From Acidobacteriaceae bacterium UBA1795 (lineage in GTDB: Bacteria; Acidobacteriota; Terriglobia; Terriglobales; Acidobacteriaceae): DNA of 19,587 nucleotides. The translations under genes were made by a program, and so were the position numbers. This document shows positions 7,206-15,500 of this stretch, piece by piece. Numbering within the stretch: the stretch's first letter is position 1; each line of letters starts with the position of its first letter. A model generated the notes under the pieces. The model was not told the origin of the DNA. It did not search any database and saw only the letters and a program-made list of their open reading frames with translations. The stretch is taken from NCBI GenBank assembly GCA_002314435.1, contig DCFV01000142.1, positions 15,263 through 34,849 on the forward strand. The letters run 5' to 3'.

Positions 7206-7250
7206 CTACATTAGACCACGCAGGTAGGCAAAAGTTGCAGAAATCGTCAT
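7206..7250 (-). CDS. Possible 14-aa leader peptide upstream of lon
   Basis: An ATG at 7250 opens a 14-codon frame (MTISATFAYLRGLM) ending in TAG at 7206, 23 bp before the lon ATG. It is preceded by GGAGGGGAG, 9 nt from the ATG, a stronger Shine-Dalgarno than most genes here. It is also the tail of a longer frame, but that has no protein-like features. It could be a regulatory upstream ORF or a chance occurrence. Confidence 0.25.
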   Translation of the reverse strand: MTISATFAYLRGLM

Positions 7251-7472
7251 TCGCGTTCGCTCCCCTCCGGCAAGAGCCACATGGACCTTGTTTCTACGCA
7301 CGGGCACAGGTCCGGGCTCCCCCGGCAACAATCCGGTTGAGCCGCCACGGCTGGTTGACAGCAAAGGAATTCGCGAGGCTCGCAGGGCATATCGGCCGGG
7401 ATCGGCCCAGGGAGAGGGGAGAAGAAGGGGGTAAAGCGGGGCAGCCGGCACAGGACCGGAGGACGGCAAGGG

Positions 7473-7494
7473 TGAGGCCCGAAAAGGGGCCTCA
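7473..7494 (-). terminator. Hairpin overlapping the anti-sigma stop codon
   Basis: Arms 7473-7480 and 7487-7494 form a perfect 8-bp stem (TGAGGCCC / GGGCCTCA) with a 6-nt loop. The right arm includes the TGA stop of the anti-sigma gene. No U tract follows in the minus direction, so a terminator role is only possible. Confidence 0.35.
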
Positions 7495-7746
7495 GCCGGG
7501 ATCGAGTGAGCTGTCTTCCTTCTGAATCGCAAGCTCGATGCGCTGCCACAGGTCCTCGGCGGGGGGCTCGACGGGAAGCAGTTCGCGGGCGGCGTCGGCG
7601 ATGGTCTGGAGGTCGGCCAGCAGGGCGCGGCAGGTGGCGCACATGCGCAGGTGTGGGTGGTTGTTCACGTCCTCCCCGGAGCCGATCAGCTCGGCCATCT
7701 GCTCCTGAAACTCCTGGCACGTCATGAATTGAGGATCTCTGGTCAT
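7492..7746 (-). CDS. Small zinc-binding anti-sigma factor (ZAS-like)
   Basis: This 84-aa soluble protein has the zinc-associated anti-sigma pattern: Cys10 (MTCQEF) and His32-x3-Cys36-x2-Cys39 (HLRMCATC), followed by a helical C-terminal tail. Such domains bind the sigma factor encoded next door and keep it inactive. The start at 7746 (ATG) overlaps the sigma stop as ATGA, the usual arrangement for co-translated sigma/anti-sigma pairs. A longer frame from 7839 would run deep into the sigma gene and is rejected. There is no transmembrane segment, so the signal would have to be sensed in the cytoplasm (for example redox at the Cys/His site) or passed on by another protein. Assignment rests on the motif and the pairing. 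Confidence 0.82.
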   Translation of the reverse strand: MTRDPQFMTCQEFQEQMAELIGSGEDVNNHPHLRMCATCRALLADLQTIADAARELLPVEPPAEDLWQRIELAIQKEDSSLDPG

Positions 7747-8414
7747 GACGGTTCCCCCTTCTGGATGGCGGTACGCAGAGCAGCGCGCAGCTTGAGGCGC
7801 GCCTTGTGCAACTGGGACTTGCTGTTGCCGACCGAGCACTCGAGCATTGCCGCGATCTCATTATGCTCGTAGCCCTCAACGTCGTGGAGGATGAAGATGA
7901 GGCGGTAACCGGCGGGTAAATCGCTCATGGCGCGCTCAAGCGCCAAGCGGTCGATGGAGCCGGTGAGAGCCAGATCAGGGGCGCCGAAGCTGCGACCGGG
8001 GCCGTCTTCGTGGGTGGGTTCCATGGCCTCGTCGAGCGAGGTGAGGGGAAGGCCCTTCTTGCGCAGATGCATGAGAACCACATTGATAGAGAGACGGTGC
8101 AGCCAGGTGGAGAAGGCTGAGTCGCCGCGGAAGGTGGCGATCTTGCGATGGAGCTGCAGGAAAGCCTCCTGGGTGAGGTCTTCGGCCTCAGAGGGATTAC
8201 CCACCATGCGCAGGCACAGCGAGTAGACGCGACGTTTATGCAGAGAGTAGATCTGGGCGAAGGCGTAGTGGTCGCCAGCCTGGGCAAGCGCCAGTACCTC
8301 GGCGACAGCCGGAGGCGGAGGCACGGTCTGGACCGGCGGGGTCTCCTCGACGGCAGTTTGTTCGGCTGCCGTGGGGGAGGACGGGGGAATCTTCGCTGCT
8401 TGCGAACGGGGCAT
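7743..8414 (-). CDS. ECF-type sigma-70 family sigma factor
   Basis: This 223-aa product has sigma region 2 (about 50-120: AFAQIYSLHKRRVYSLCLRM, then AEDLTQEAFLQLH, FSTWLHRLSINVVLMHLRKK) and sigma region 4 (about 158-212: LERAMSDLPAGYRLIF, HDVEGYEHNEIAAML, SVGNSKSQLHKAR), with no region 1 or 3. That is the group 4 (ECF) layout. A Pro/Ala/Thr-rich N-terminal tail of about 35 residues is atypical. The ATG at 8414 is chosen because GGAAGG (8421-8426) lies 6 nt upstream; an in-frame extension to 8546 lacks such support. It is co-encoded with the anti-sigma factor and is divergent to the outer-membrane assembly operon, which could be a target. That target is inferred, not shown. Confidence 0.92.
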   Translation of the reverse strand: MPRSQAAKIPPSSPTAAEQTAVEETPPVQTVPPPPAVAEVLALAQAGDHYAFAQIYSLHKRRVYSLCLRMVGNPSEAEDLTQEAFLQLHRKIATFRGDSAFSTWLHRLSINVVLMHLRKKGLPLTSLDEAMEPTHEDGPGRSFGAPDLALTGSIDRLALERAMSDLPAGYRLIFILHDVEGYEHNEIAAMLECSVGNSKSQLHKARLKLRAALRTAIQKGEPS

Positions 8415-8420
8415 GCGTAA

Positions 8421-8426
8421 CCTTCC
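8421..8426 (-). promoter_or_regulatory. Ribosome-binding site that decides the sigma factor start
   Basis: GGAAGG on the minus strand is 6 nt upstream of the ATG at 8414. It falls inside the coding part of the longer 267-aa reading, so it supports the 223-aa product. Confidence 0.75.
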
Positions 8427-8460
8427 AGGGGAGTCGACTGCGAATGCAGGTCGGGTCGTG

Positions 8461-8498
8461 CTGCACCTTGCGGTTTTCCTCGTTAGTATAGGGTGCAG
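8461..8498. promoter_or_regulatory. Divergent promoter region with spaced palindrome
   Basis: Between the sigma gene and the BamA-like gene, CTGCACC (8461-8467) and GGTGCAG (8492-8498) form a 7-bp inverted repeat whose centres are 31 bp apart, about three helical turns. Between the arms the minus strand has TATACT (8485-8490), a good -10 match for sigma-gene transcription. No clear -35 is seen. An operator for a dimeric or looping regulator is possible. Confidence 0.35.
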
Positions 8499-8612
8499 TG
8501 GGTTTTCGGGCGGAGCCTGGGCGATAGATGACCTGAGCGTAGCCATGCGAATACCAGTTTGGATGCAAGCATTTGGCGCAACGTAGCCTCGCTTCCTGTG
8601 TTTTTAGGAGAA

Positions 8613-11600
8613 ATGGGTTTGAGGGTCATTCCAGCAGGGCGCCTGGGCACACGAGGGACGATCCACGTTCTGTTGGCGGGCGTGCTTTTTGCCGCCGCAG
8701 GCATGGGAACCGGCGGGTGGAGCCAATCTGCCGCGCCGGACAGCGCAGCAGTTCGCGAGGTAGCTGGCGCTGTTCCAGATGCTGAAGGGCTGATAGGACT
8801 GCAGGTGCGGTCGATCCGGTTCGAGGGGGTGGATGCAGCGCGCACGGAGCCCCTGCTGGAACAACTGGAACTAAAGGTCGGCGCTCCTCTGACTGAGGAG
8901 ACGCTGTCCGGCAGCCTGCGCCGGGTCTACAGCTCCGGGCTGTTTGAGACCGTGGTAGCCGAAGGACGGCGGGAAGGCGACGGCGCCGCGGTGATCTTCA
9001 AAGGCACGCCGCGCAGCTTTATTGGCACGGTGAGCGTTTACGGAGCCAAGGGCGCCACCATCAATACACAACTGGCGCGATCAAGCAGGCTGGTGACTGG
9101 CACGCGGTTCACGCAGGCGCTGCTGGAGCAGGCGATGGAGCACATGCGGCAGGTGCTGGCCGACAATGGATTCCACGAGCCGACGATCACTTATAAGCTG
9201 ACGCCGCTGGACGGCGAGCAACTGGTGAACATCGATTTCCAGGTGATCTCAGGCCCGCAGGCGCGGGTGGGCGAAGTGGAAGTGACGGGCACACCAGGAA
9301 TGAGTGTCGAGTCGTTTCGCCGCTACGCGCATCTGCGCGCTGGAAACCATATTGACCGCGACACGGTGAACCGCGCACTCAGCAGCGTGCTACGCCGCTA
9401 CCAGAAGGAAGGTCGGATGGAGGCGGAAATCAAGCTGGAGGCGCAAACCTATGTGCCAGAGACGCGGCGAATAAACTTCCGCTTCACAGCGACGCGCGGC
9501 CCATTAGTGCAATTGCGGCTGGAGGGCGCGGAGATGAGCGCGGACCGGCTGAAGCACGTGATTCCGATTTACGAAGAAGGCACGGTGGACGAGGATTTGC
9601 TGAACGAAGGCGACCGGCGGATTCGCGACTACTATCAGCGGATGGGCTACTTTGAACTGAAGGTGGAGCACGCCCAACAGACGCCGCAGCCCGACGAAGT
9701 CATGATTCTGTATAAGGTGACGCTGGGCACCCGGCGCAAGGTAGAGAGCGTGGGAATGGAAGGCAACCGCTACTTTGACGGCGCCACACTGAAAGAACTG
9801 CTGAGCGTTCATGCGGCCGACTCGCTGGACCGGCACGGCGTCTACAGCCAGGCACTGGTGTCTGCAGACATGCGCGCATTGGAAGCCACTTACCAGAACA
9901 ACGGCTTTTCGTCAGTGAAGATTACGCCGGCGACAGGCCTGGTCGCGAAGCCGGGGACGGTCAATCCGTCGCGCAAGCCAGCCGGGCTCGCAGTGACGTA
10001 CCACATTGACGAAGGCGCGCAACAGCGCGTGGGCACGGTAACACTGGACGGGAACACGCACGTTGAGGCCGGCGAACTGAGGCCACTGTTGAACACGACA
10101 GCGGGACAGTTGATTTCTCCGCAAAACCTGACGGGCGACCGCGACGCACTGCTGACCAACTACCTGAGCCGGGGATTCGATCAGGTGCAGGTAAATGTGG
10201 AGGAGAATCCGCAGGCTCTGAATGCAAACCTGGTGGATGTGGTCTTTCACATCACCGAGGGCAAGCAGGTGTTTGTGCGCAGGGTGCTGCTGACCGGACT
10301 GCACTTTACGAAGCCGGACACGGTGGCGCGGGGCATCACGCTACATCCGGGCGACCCGCTGAACCAGTCTGCGCTGGTGGAGATGCAGCGAAAATTGTAC
10401 GACTTTGCCCTGTTCAACGAGGTGAATACGGCGGTGGAGAACCCCACCGGGGGCGAACCGCGAAAGACGGTGCTGGTGCAAACATCTGAGGCGCGGCGGT
10501 GGACATTTACCTACGGCTTCGGGTTTGAGACACAGACCGGCACACCAGAGAACAACTGCGCAGGCTACCTGGCCACGGGCACGGCCTGCAATCCGAACGG
10601 CAAGACGGGCATCAGCCCGCGCGTGCTGGCTGATCTGACGCGCAACAACCTGTTCGGGCGCGAGCAATTGATGTCTGTACAGGGCACCTACGGCCTGCTG
10701 GAGCAGAAGATCAACCTGGTCTACCAAAGTCCGCATTTCCTGGGGCACCAGAACTTCAACCTCTCCGCCACAGGTGGATATGCAAACAGCCAGGATGTGA
10801 CGACCTACGTTGCGTCGAAGCTGAATGGCGGCCTGCGGGTGACCCAGTACTTTAGCGGCGGACCGGCGCTGCTGAACCGCGCCAACACGTTCGTCTACGA
10901 GTTCAACTTTCGCCGTGTCAAGGTAAAGGAGAGCAGCCTGCAGGTGTACCCGGCGGCTATTCCTGAGTTGTCTGCGGCGGTGCGTGTGGCCGGGCCTGGG
11001 ATGACGTGGCTCCGCGACACGCGTGACTCTCCTCTGGACGCGCATCGAGGCACCTACAGCAGCTTTCAGGAGTTCATCTCCCAGCATGGGTTCGGGTCGC
11101 AGGCGCAGTTCAACCGGCTGGATGTGGCGAATTCGAGCTTCTATAGCTTCGACAAGAACCGCTTTGTGCTGGCGCGCAACAGCCGCTATGCGCAGGAGCG
11201 CGCTTTCGGCGAAGACGCGGACCGGCTGATTCCGCTGCCGGAGCGGCTCTACTCGGGTGGCTCGACGTCGCTGCGTGGCTTCAGCGTGAATGCCGCCGGG
11301 CCGCGCGATCCGGAGACGGGCTTTCCCATTGGCGGAGCGGGCGCGCTGGTGAACAGCACCGAACTGAGACTGCCGCCGCCTACGCTGCCGTGGGTGGGCG
11401 ACTCGGTGAGCTTCGTGCTCTTCCACGACATGGGCAATGTGTTTGCCAATGCAGGCGACGCGTGGGAGAGCGCGCTGCGGGTGCGGCAGCCGAATCGCGA
11501 TGTGTGCAAGGTGCTGACACCTCCGGACTACTCAACGGATCCTCCGACCCCGCCCGCACCGACTGGTCCCCCGACTTCAACAGGTACTCCTGGGCCGTGC

Positions 11601-11807
11601 AGCTTCAACTACTTTTCGCATGCGGCGGGGCTGGGGCTGCGCTATCACACGCCTATCGGACCAGTCCGGCTGGACTTCAGCTACAACCTGAATCCGCCCA
11701 TCTATCCGGTGAATATTGATTATTCGCACTCCAATCCCTACGACAATCAGCATGTGGGGCAGGCTGACCACTTCACCTTCTTCTTCAGCCTGGGGCAGAC
11801 ATTCTAA
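8613..11807 (+). CDS. bamA: BamA/TamA-family outer membrane protein with about seven POTRA domains
   Basis: Omp85-family protein (1064 aa from the chosen start) that inserts beta-barrel proteins into the outer membrane. After a signal peptide (hydrophobic core HVLLAGVLFAAAG) I count seven POTRA-like repeats at about 62-132, 136-215, 218-295, 298-372, 373-469, 470-550 and 552-626. The barrel runs from about 630 to the C-terminal Phe of SLGQTF. SLRGF at about 886-890 is the conserved barrel-lumen motif of Omp85 proteins. Two Cys pairs (649/659 and 965/996) sit in probable loops, the second in a Pro/Thr-rich insertion. AGGAG lies only 2 nt before ATG 8613 and 8 nt before an in-frame TTG at 8619, so the start may be the latter; an upstream TTG at 8559 has no support. 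BamA versus TamA is open: seven POTRAs favour a BamA-like role, but tamB follows. Confidence 0.93.
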   Translation: MGLRVIPAGRLGTRGTIHVLLAGVLFAAAGMGTGGWSQSAAPDSAAVREVAGAVPDAEGLIGLQVRSIRFEGVDAARTEPLLEQLELKVGAPLTEETLSGSLRRVYSSGLFETVVAEGRREGDGAAVIFKGTPRSFIGTVSVYGAKGATINTQLARSSRLVTGTRFTQALLEQAMEHMRQVLADNGFHEPTITYKLTPLDGEQLVNIDFQVISGPQARVGEVEVTGTPGMSVESFRRYAHLRAGNHIDRDTVNRALSSVLRRYQKEGRMEAEIKLEAQTYVPETRRINFRFTATRGPLVQLRLEGAEMSADRLKHVIPIYEEGTVDEDLLNEGDRRIRDYYQRMGYFELKVEHAQQTPQPDEVMILYKVTLGTRRKVESVGMEGNRYFDGATLKELLSVHAADSLDRHGVYSQALVSADMRALEATYQNNGFSSVKITPATGLVAKPGTVNPSRKPAGLAVTYHIDEGAQQRVGTVTLDGNTHVEAGELRPLLNTTAGQLISPQNLTGDRDALLTNYLSRGFDQVQVNVEENPQALNANLVDVVFHITEGKQVFVRRVLLTGLHFTKPDTVARGITLHPGDPLNQSALVEMQRKLYDFALFNEVNTAVENPTGGEPRKTVLVQTSEARRWTFTYGFGFETQTGTPENNCAGYLATGTACNPNGKTGISPRVLADLTRNNLFGREQLMSVQGTYGLLEQKINLVYQSPHFLGHQNFNLSATGGYANSQDVTTYVASKLNGGLRVTQYFSGGPALLNRANTFVYEFNFRRVKVKESSLQVYPAAIPELSAAVRVAGPGMTWLRDTRDSPLDAHRGTYSSFQEFISQHGFGSQAQFNRLDVANSSFYSFDKNRFVLARNSRYAQERAFGEDADRLIPLPERLYSGGSTSLRGFSVNAAGPRDPETGFPIGGAGALVNSTELRLPPPTLPWVGDSVSFVLFHDMGNVFANAGDAWESALRVRQPNRDVCKVLTPPDYSTDPPTPPAPTGPPTSTGTPGPCSFNYFSHAAGLGLRYHTPIGPVRLDFSYNLNPPIYPVNIDYSHSNPYDNQHVGQADHFTFFFSLGQTF

Positions 11808-12541
11808 TGAAACCGCCAGCGCGCTTCACGCATAAACACGCTTTCCTAGGACTGTCGCTGCTGGCGCTTGCGGCCAGGTGTGTGTATGCGCAGCAGGCGA
11901 TAGTACTGGATCGCGTGGTGGCAGTGGTGAATAACCGCGCCATTCTGGAAAGCGACCTGCGCGAAGAGATGCGAGTCGCTGTGCTGGAGCCGCCAAATGG
12001 CGGCGGAGATACGCCGCAAGAGGCGCTGCAGCGGTTGATCCGCAAGACGCTTATACGGCAACAGGTTCGCAGCCAGTTTGAGCAGGATCTTTTGCCGAGC
12101 AAAGAGGAAGTGGCGGTGCGGCTGACAGAGCTGCGCAAGGAACTGCCCATCTGCGTAAGCGCCCACTGCACCACGGACGAGGGATGGAAGGCGTTCCTGG
12201 CCGCGCACGGCCTGCGCGAACGGGAGGTGGAGCGTTACGTGCGCGAGCGGCTGGGGTTGCTGCGCTTTATTGAACAGCGTTTCCGGCAGGGTATCCAGAT
12301 CGGGCATGACGAGGTGGAAGCCTATTACATGAACCGGCTGGTGCCAGAGTATCTGCCTGGGCAGACTGTGCCGCCGCTGGAGGAGGTGGCGCCCCGCATC
12401 GAGGAGATTCTGCTGCAGCAAAAGGTGAATGCTCTGTTCAGCAACTGGCTGGACAGTCTACGCAAGCAGGGCGAGGTGGAGGTACTGGACCCGGCGTTGG
12501 AAGCCCCCAGCCCCAAGGCCACCGGAGCGGGAGCACCATGA
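11807..12541 (+). CDS. SurA-like periplasmic chaperone without PPIase domain
   Basis: This 244-aa protein has a signal peptide (about 1-28, ending RCVYAQQ; Cys25 is not in a lipobox because Arg precedes it). A SurA N-domain-like segment follows: IVLDRVVAVVNNRAILESD, then QEALQRLIRKTLIRQQ. The rest is helical and Glu/Arg-rich (about 95-225) and ends in the C-terminal helix LLQQKVNALFSNWLDSLRKQ, as in the SurA chaperone core. No parvulin domain is present. A short CVSAHC Cys pair (116/121) is unusual. The ATG shares one base with the BamA-like stop (TAATG) and the stop overlaps tamB by 4 bp, so it is surely cotranscribed. It probably escorts unfolded outer-membrane proteins to the neighbouring barrel machine. 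Confidence 0.85.
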   Translation: MKPPARFTHKHAFLGLSLLALAARCVYAQQAIVLDRVVAVVNNRAILESDLREEMRVAVLEPPNGGGDTPQEALQRLIRKTLIRQQVRSQFEQDLLPSKEEVAVRLTELRKELPICVSAHCTTDEGWKAFLAAHGLREREVERYVRERLGLLRFIEQRFRQGIQIGHDEVEAYYMNRLVPEYLPGQTVPPLEEVAPRIEEILLQQKVNALFSNWLDSLRKQGEVEVLDPALEAPSPKATGAGAP

Positions 12542-15500
12542 GCGAGATCGAGCAGAAGCCGGAAGAAGCAGTCACGGAAACGGCTGCGCCGAGGCGCTGG
12601 CTGCGGCCCGTGCTGTGGAGCGCAGGCGCGATTGCGCTTCTGGCAGCGCTGGTGGTGTGCGGCTACTTCTGGGCGAGTTCGGCGGGCTTTGAGGACATGG
12701 TGCGGCGCAAGCTGGTGACACGCCTGGAAACGGCGACCGGTGGGCGCGTAGAGATAGGCTCGTTCCATTGGCATCTACCGGATATGGACGCAGAAGTGGG
12801 CGGGCTGGTGATTCACGGGCGCGAGAAAGCCAGCGAAGCCCCCTATGTGCGCGTGGAAAGGCTGCACATCCGCATCAGCATTCTGCAGCCGCTGAGCCCT
12901 CGCATTCTGCTGCGGGAACTGGAGATTACGCGGCCGTCGGTGCACCTGATCGTCTACCCGGACGGCACAACCAATCAGCCCAGTCCGCGCACGAAGCCGA
13001 AGGCGGGCAAACCTGCTCTGGACACGCTTTTCGACCTGAAGGCCGGACGGCTGGTGGTGGAACAGGGTGAGTTGGAATACGACAACTGGGCCACGGAGTT
13101 CGACGCACAGAATCGCCGGTTGGCGCTGGACTTTTCAGCTAATGACGTGGCGACGTTGCTGCGCTATGTGCCGGCATCGAGCAAATACCCTGAGAGCTAC
13201 CACTTCGAAGCCGGGGCCAGCGACCTGCACATGACGCGGGGCAACGTGGCTCGCCCGGCGGCGCTACCGGTGGAAGGGTACTTCCAGGTCACGATCGACC
13301 TGACGCGCAACGCTGCGTTTCTTCGCTCGTTGCGCACGACGGCGCGCGGTAAGGGTGTGCCCGAGCGGTCGCTGGAGATTTCCGGGTCAGTGGAGAATTT
13401 TGCACGGCCACACTGGAAGGCCCGCGCGCAGGGCGAGTTTGACATGCGCCTGCTGGAACCCCTGACGGGCTACGCAAATTCACCGGAAGGTATTGCGCGG
13501 CTGGACCTGAGCAGCGAAGGGCTAGAAGGGCAGTTCCGCGTGGACGGACCGCTGCACGTGGATGGCGGGTCATATGTGGGTGGTGGGGTGGAGGCCCGCG
13601 GGGTGGATCTGGATGCGAGGGTACACGCGGACCCGGTGCAACTGGTGATGGGCTCCGCCGTGGTTCGGCTCAAGGATGGCGGGCAACTGGAAGGCACGGT
13701 TGCGCTGGAGCACTGGCTGGGAACGGTCCCGGGCACACCGCAATTAGAACCAGCCCCGACGCCGCAGCCAGCGAAAAATTGGCATTTCGGGCGAAAGCAG
13801 AAGGCGGCACCTGCATTGCCTGTAGCTCCGGCGAGCGTCGCAAGCAGCGCCGGATCGATGAACGGCAAGGTGACGGCGCAACTGAAAGACGTGCCCATCG
13901 ACACGGTAATGGACATCGTGGGCCAGGGGCCGTTCCAGCGGCTGGGGCTGTTCTCGCGGCTGAACGGCCCGGCAACTGCGACCTGGCGCAATGGAGACGC
14001 GAATACGCTGGTGGTGGACGCGACTCTGAAGCTGAGCCCGTCCGGGCTTGCGCCCTGGGGCGAGACGCCTGCGTCAGGGACGATCGACGCGAGCTATACG
14101 CAGCGCAACGGCGCGGTGGAATTGCGCACTCTGGAAGTGGTGATGCCGGCGAGCCACCTAGAGGCGCACGGACATCTGGGCGCCTATCCATTGACCAGCC
14201 CGACCTCAATTTCAGTGGAACTGAGCTCGCAGAATCTGAGCGAGTTTGACCCGGCGCTGCGCGACCTGGGTTTGCGGCGCGCGGGCAAGGTGGGCGCGGC
14301 AGCGCTACCGGGCTCGCTAGGCGGGCAGATTGCCTTTAACGGCACCTGGGGTGGCTCGCTGGTGGACCCACACCTGGCGGGAGCGCTTACCGCAACCAAC
14401 CTGTCCATTGAGTTGCCACGCAGCGACGCGGCCACGCCGACGCGGACGGTGCATCTGGACAGCATCGATGCGGCAGGCAGCTACACGTCCACGCGCATTG
14501 CCCTGGACCGCGCGCGGCTGACGGAACGTGGCGCCACTATTGGACTGGAAGGGTCTCTGACCGCGGTTGACGCGACCGGGCGCAAAAACGCGTTCCCCAG
14601 GTTCGACGGCAATTCCCTTTTCCACGCGCGCGCGACGGCGAACAAGGTGAGCGCGGCAGAGGCGCTGCCGCTGCTTGACATTGATTTGCCGGTGACCGGC
14701 GAGATCAACGCGCAAGTGGACACCGACGGGCCCATCCACGCGTTGGAAGGGAAGGGCTGGCTCGAGTTGGACAACACCGTGTTCTTCGACGAGCCGGTGG
14801 GCCGCATCCGGGCACAGGGCAAGATCGCAGGCCGCGTTGTACAGGTGGCCTCGGTAACCGTGAACGACGACGCAGGCAAACTGACGGCCTCCGGTAACTA
14901 CGACTTAAATTCGCGTCAATTCCAGATTACGGCGCAGTGCGCGGGCGTCGACATCGGGCGGATTCGCCGGCTGCAGACGGCGGGCACGGCAGTAAACGGC
15001 AAACTGGGGCTGAAGATCTCCGGCGGCGGCTCGCTGGACGATCCGCGGCTGGAAGCGCAGGGCTCACTGACGGGGTTGAAGCTGGGTGACGAACTGGTGG
15101 GCAACGTGCAGATGACTGCGCACACGGCCAACCGCACGGTGATCTACGACCTGACCACGCAGATGGATTCGGCCTCGCTGAGCGCGCACGGGCAGACGCT
15201 ACTCAACGGTGACTATGCCACCGAGGCCAAGCTGGAGTTCTCGAAGTTCAACATCGCCGGACCGCTGCGGCTGGCGCATATTCCCGGGCTGACGGGTGAG
15301 TCCGAACTGGCAGGGACCGTAACGCTGCAGGGGCCGCTGCGGCATATAGACGCATTGCGCGGCGAAGCGCGGATCCAGGACCTGGCCGTGACGCTGGTCG
15401 GCGTGCACCTGCACAGCGAAGGGCCGGTGCATGCCACGCTAGCGGGCGGGCGCATTGCGCTGGACCCCCTGCACGTGACCGGCGAATCAACCGACGTGCG

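Larger units (their letters stand above)
7183..7491 (-). other. 309-bp spacer upstream of lon
   Basis: This stretch lies between the anti-sigma gene and lon, both on the minus strand. It holds a hairpin at the anti-sigma stop codon (7473-7494), a possible 14-codon leader ORF just before lon (7206-7250), and the lon ribosome-binding site. A longer 108-codon minus-strand reading frame that includes the leader is low-complexity Pro/Arg/Ser and looks spurious. I could not identify a convincing lon promoter. Confidence 0.5.

Noticed and set aside
7206..7532. 108-codon minus-strand frame spanning the lon upstream spacer
   Set aside because: Pro/Ser/Arg-rich without any domain, and it overlaps the end of the anti-sigma gene. 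Only its last 14 codons have a plausible ribosome-binding site, and these are listed separately.
8415..8546. 44-residue N-terminal extension of the sigma factor
   Set aside because: The extension is basic and low-complexity, lies over the probable promoter, and has no ribosome-binding site, while GGAAGG sits 6 nt before the inner ATG.
10341..11426. Minus-strand open frame inside the Omp85 gene
   Set aside because: Arg/His/Gln-rich translation typical of an antisense shadow. The barrel coding sequence on the plus strand is clear.
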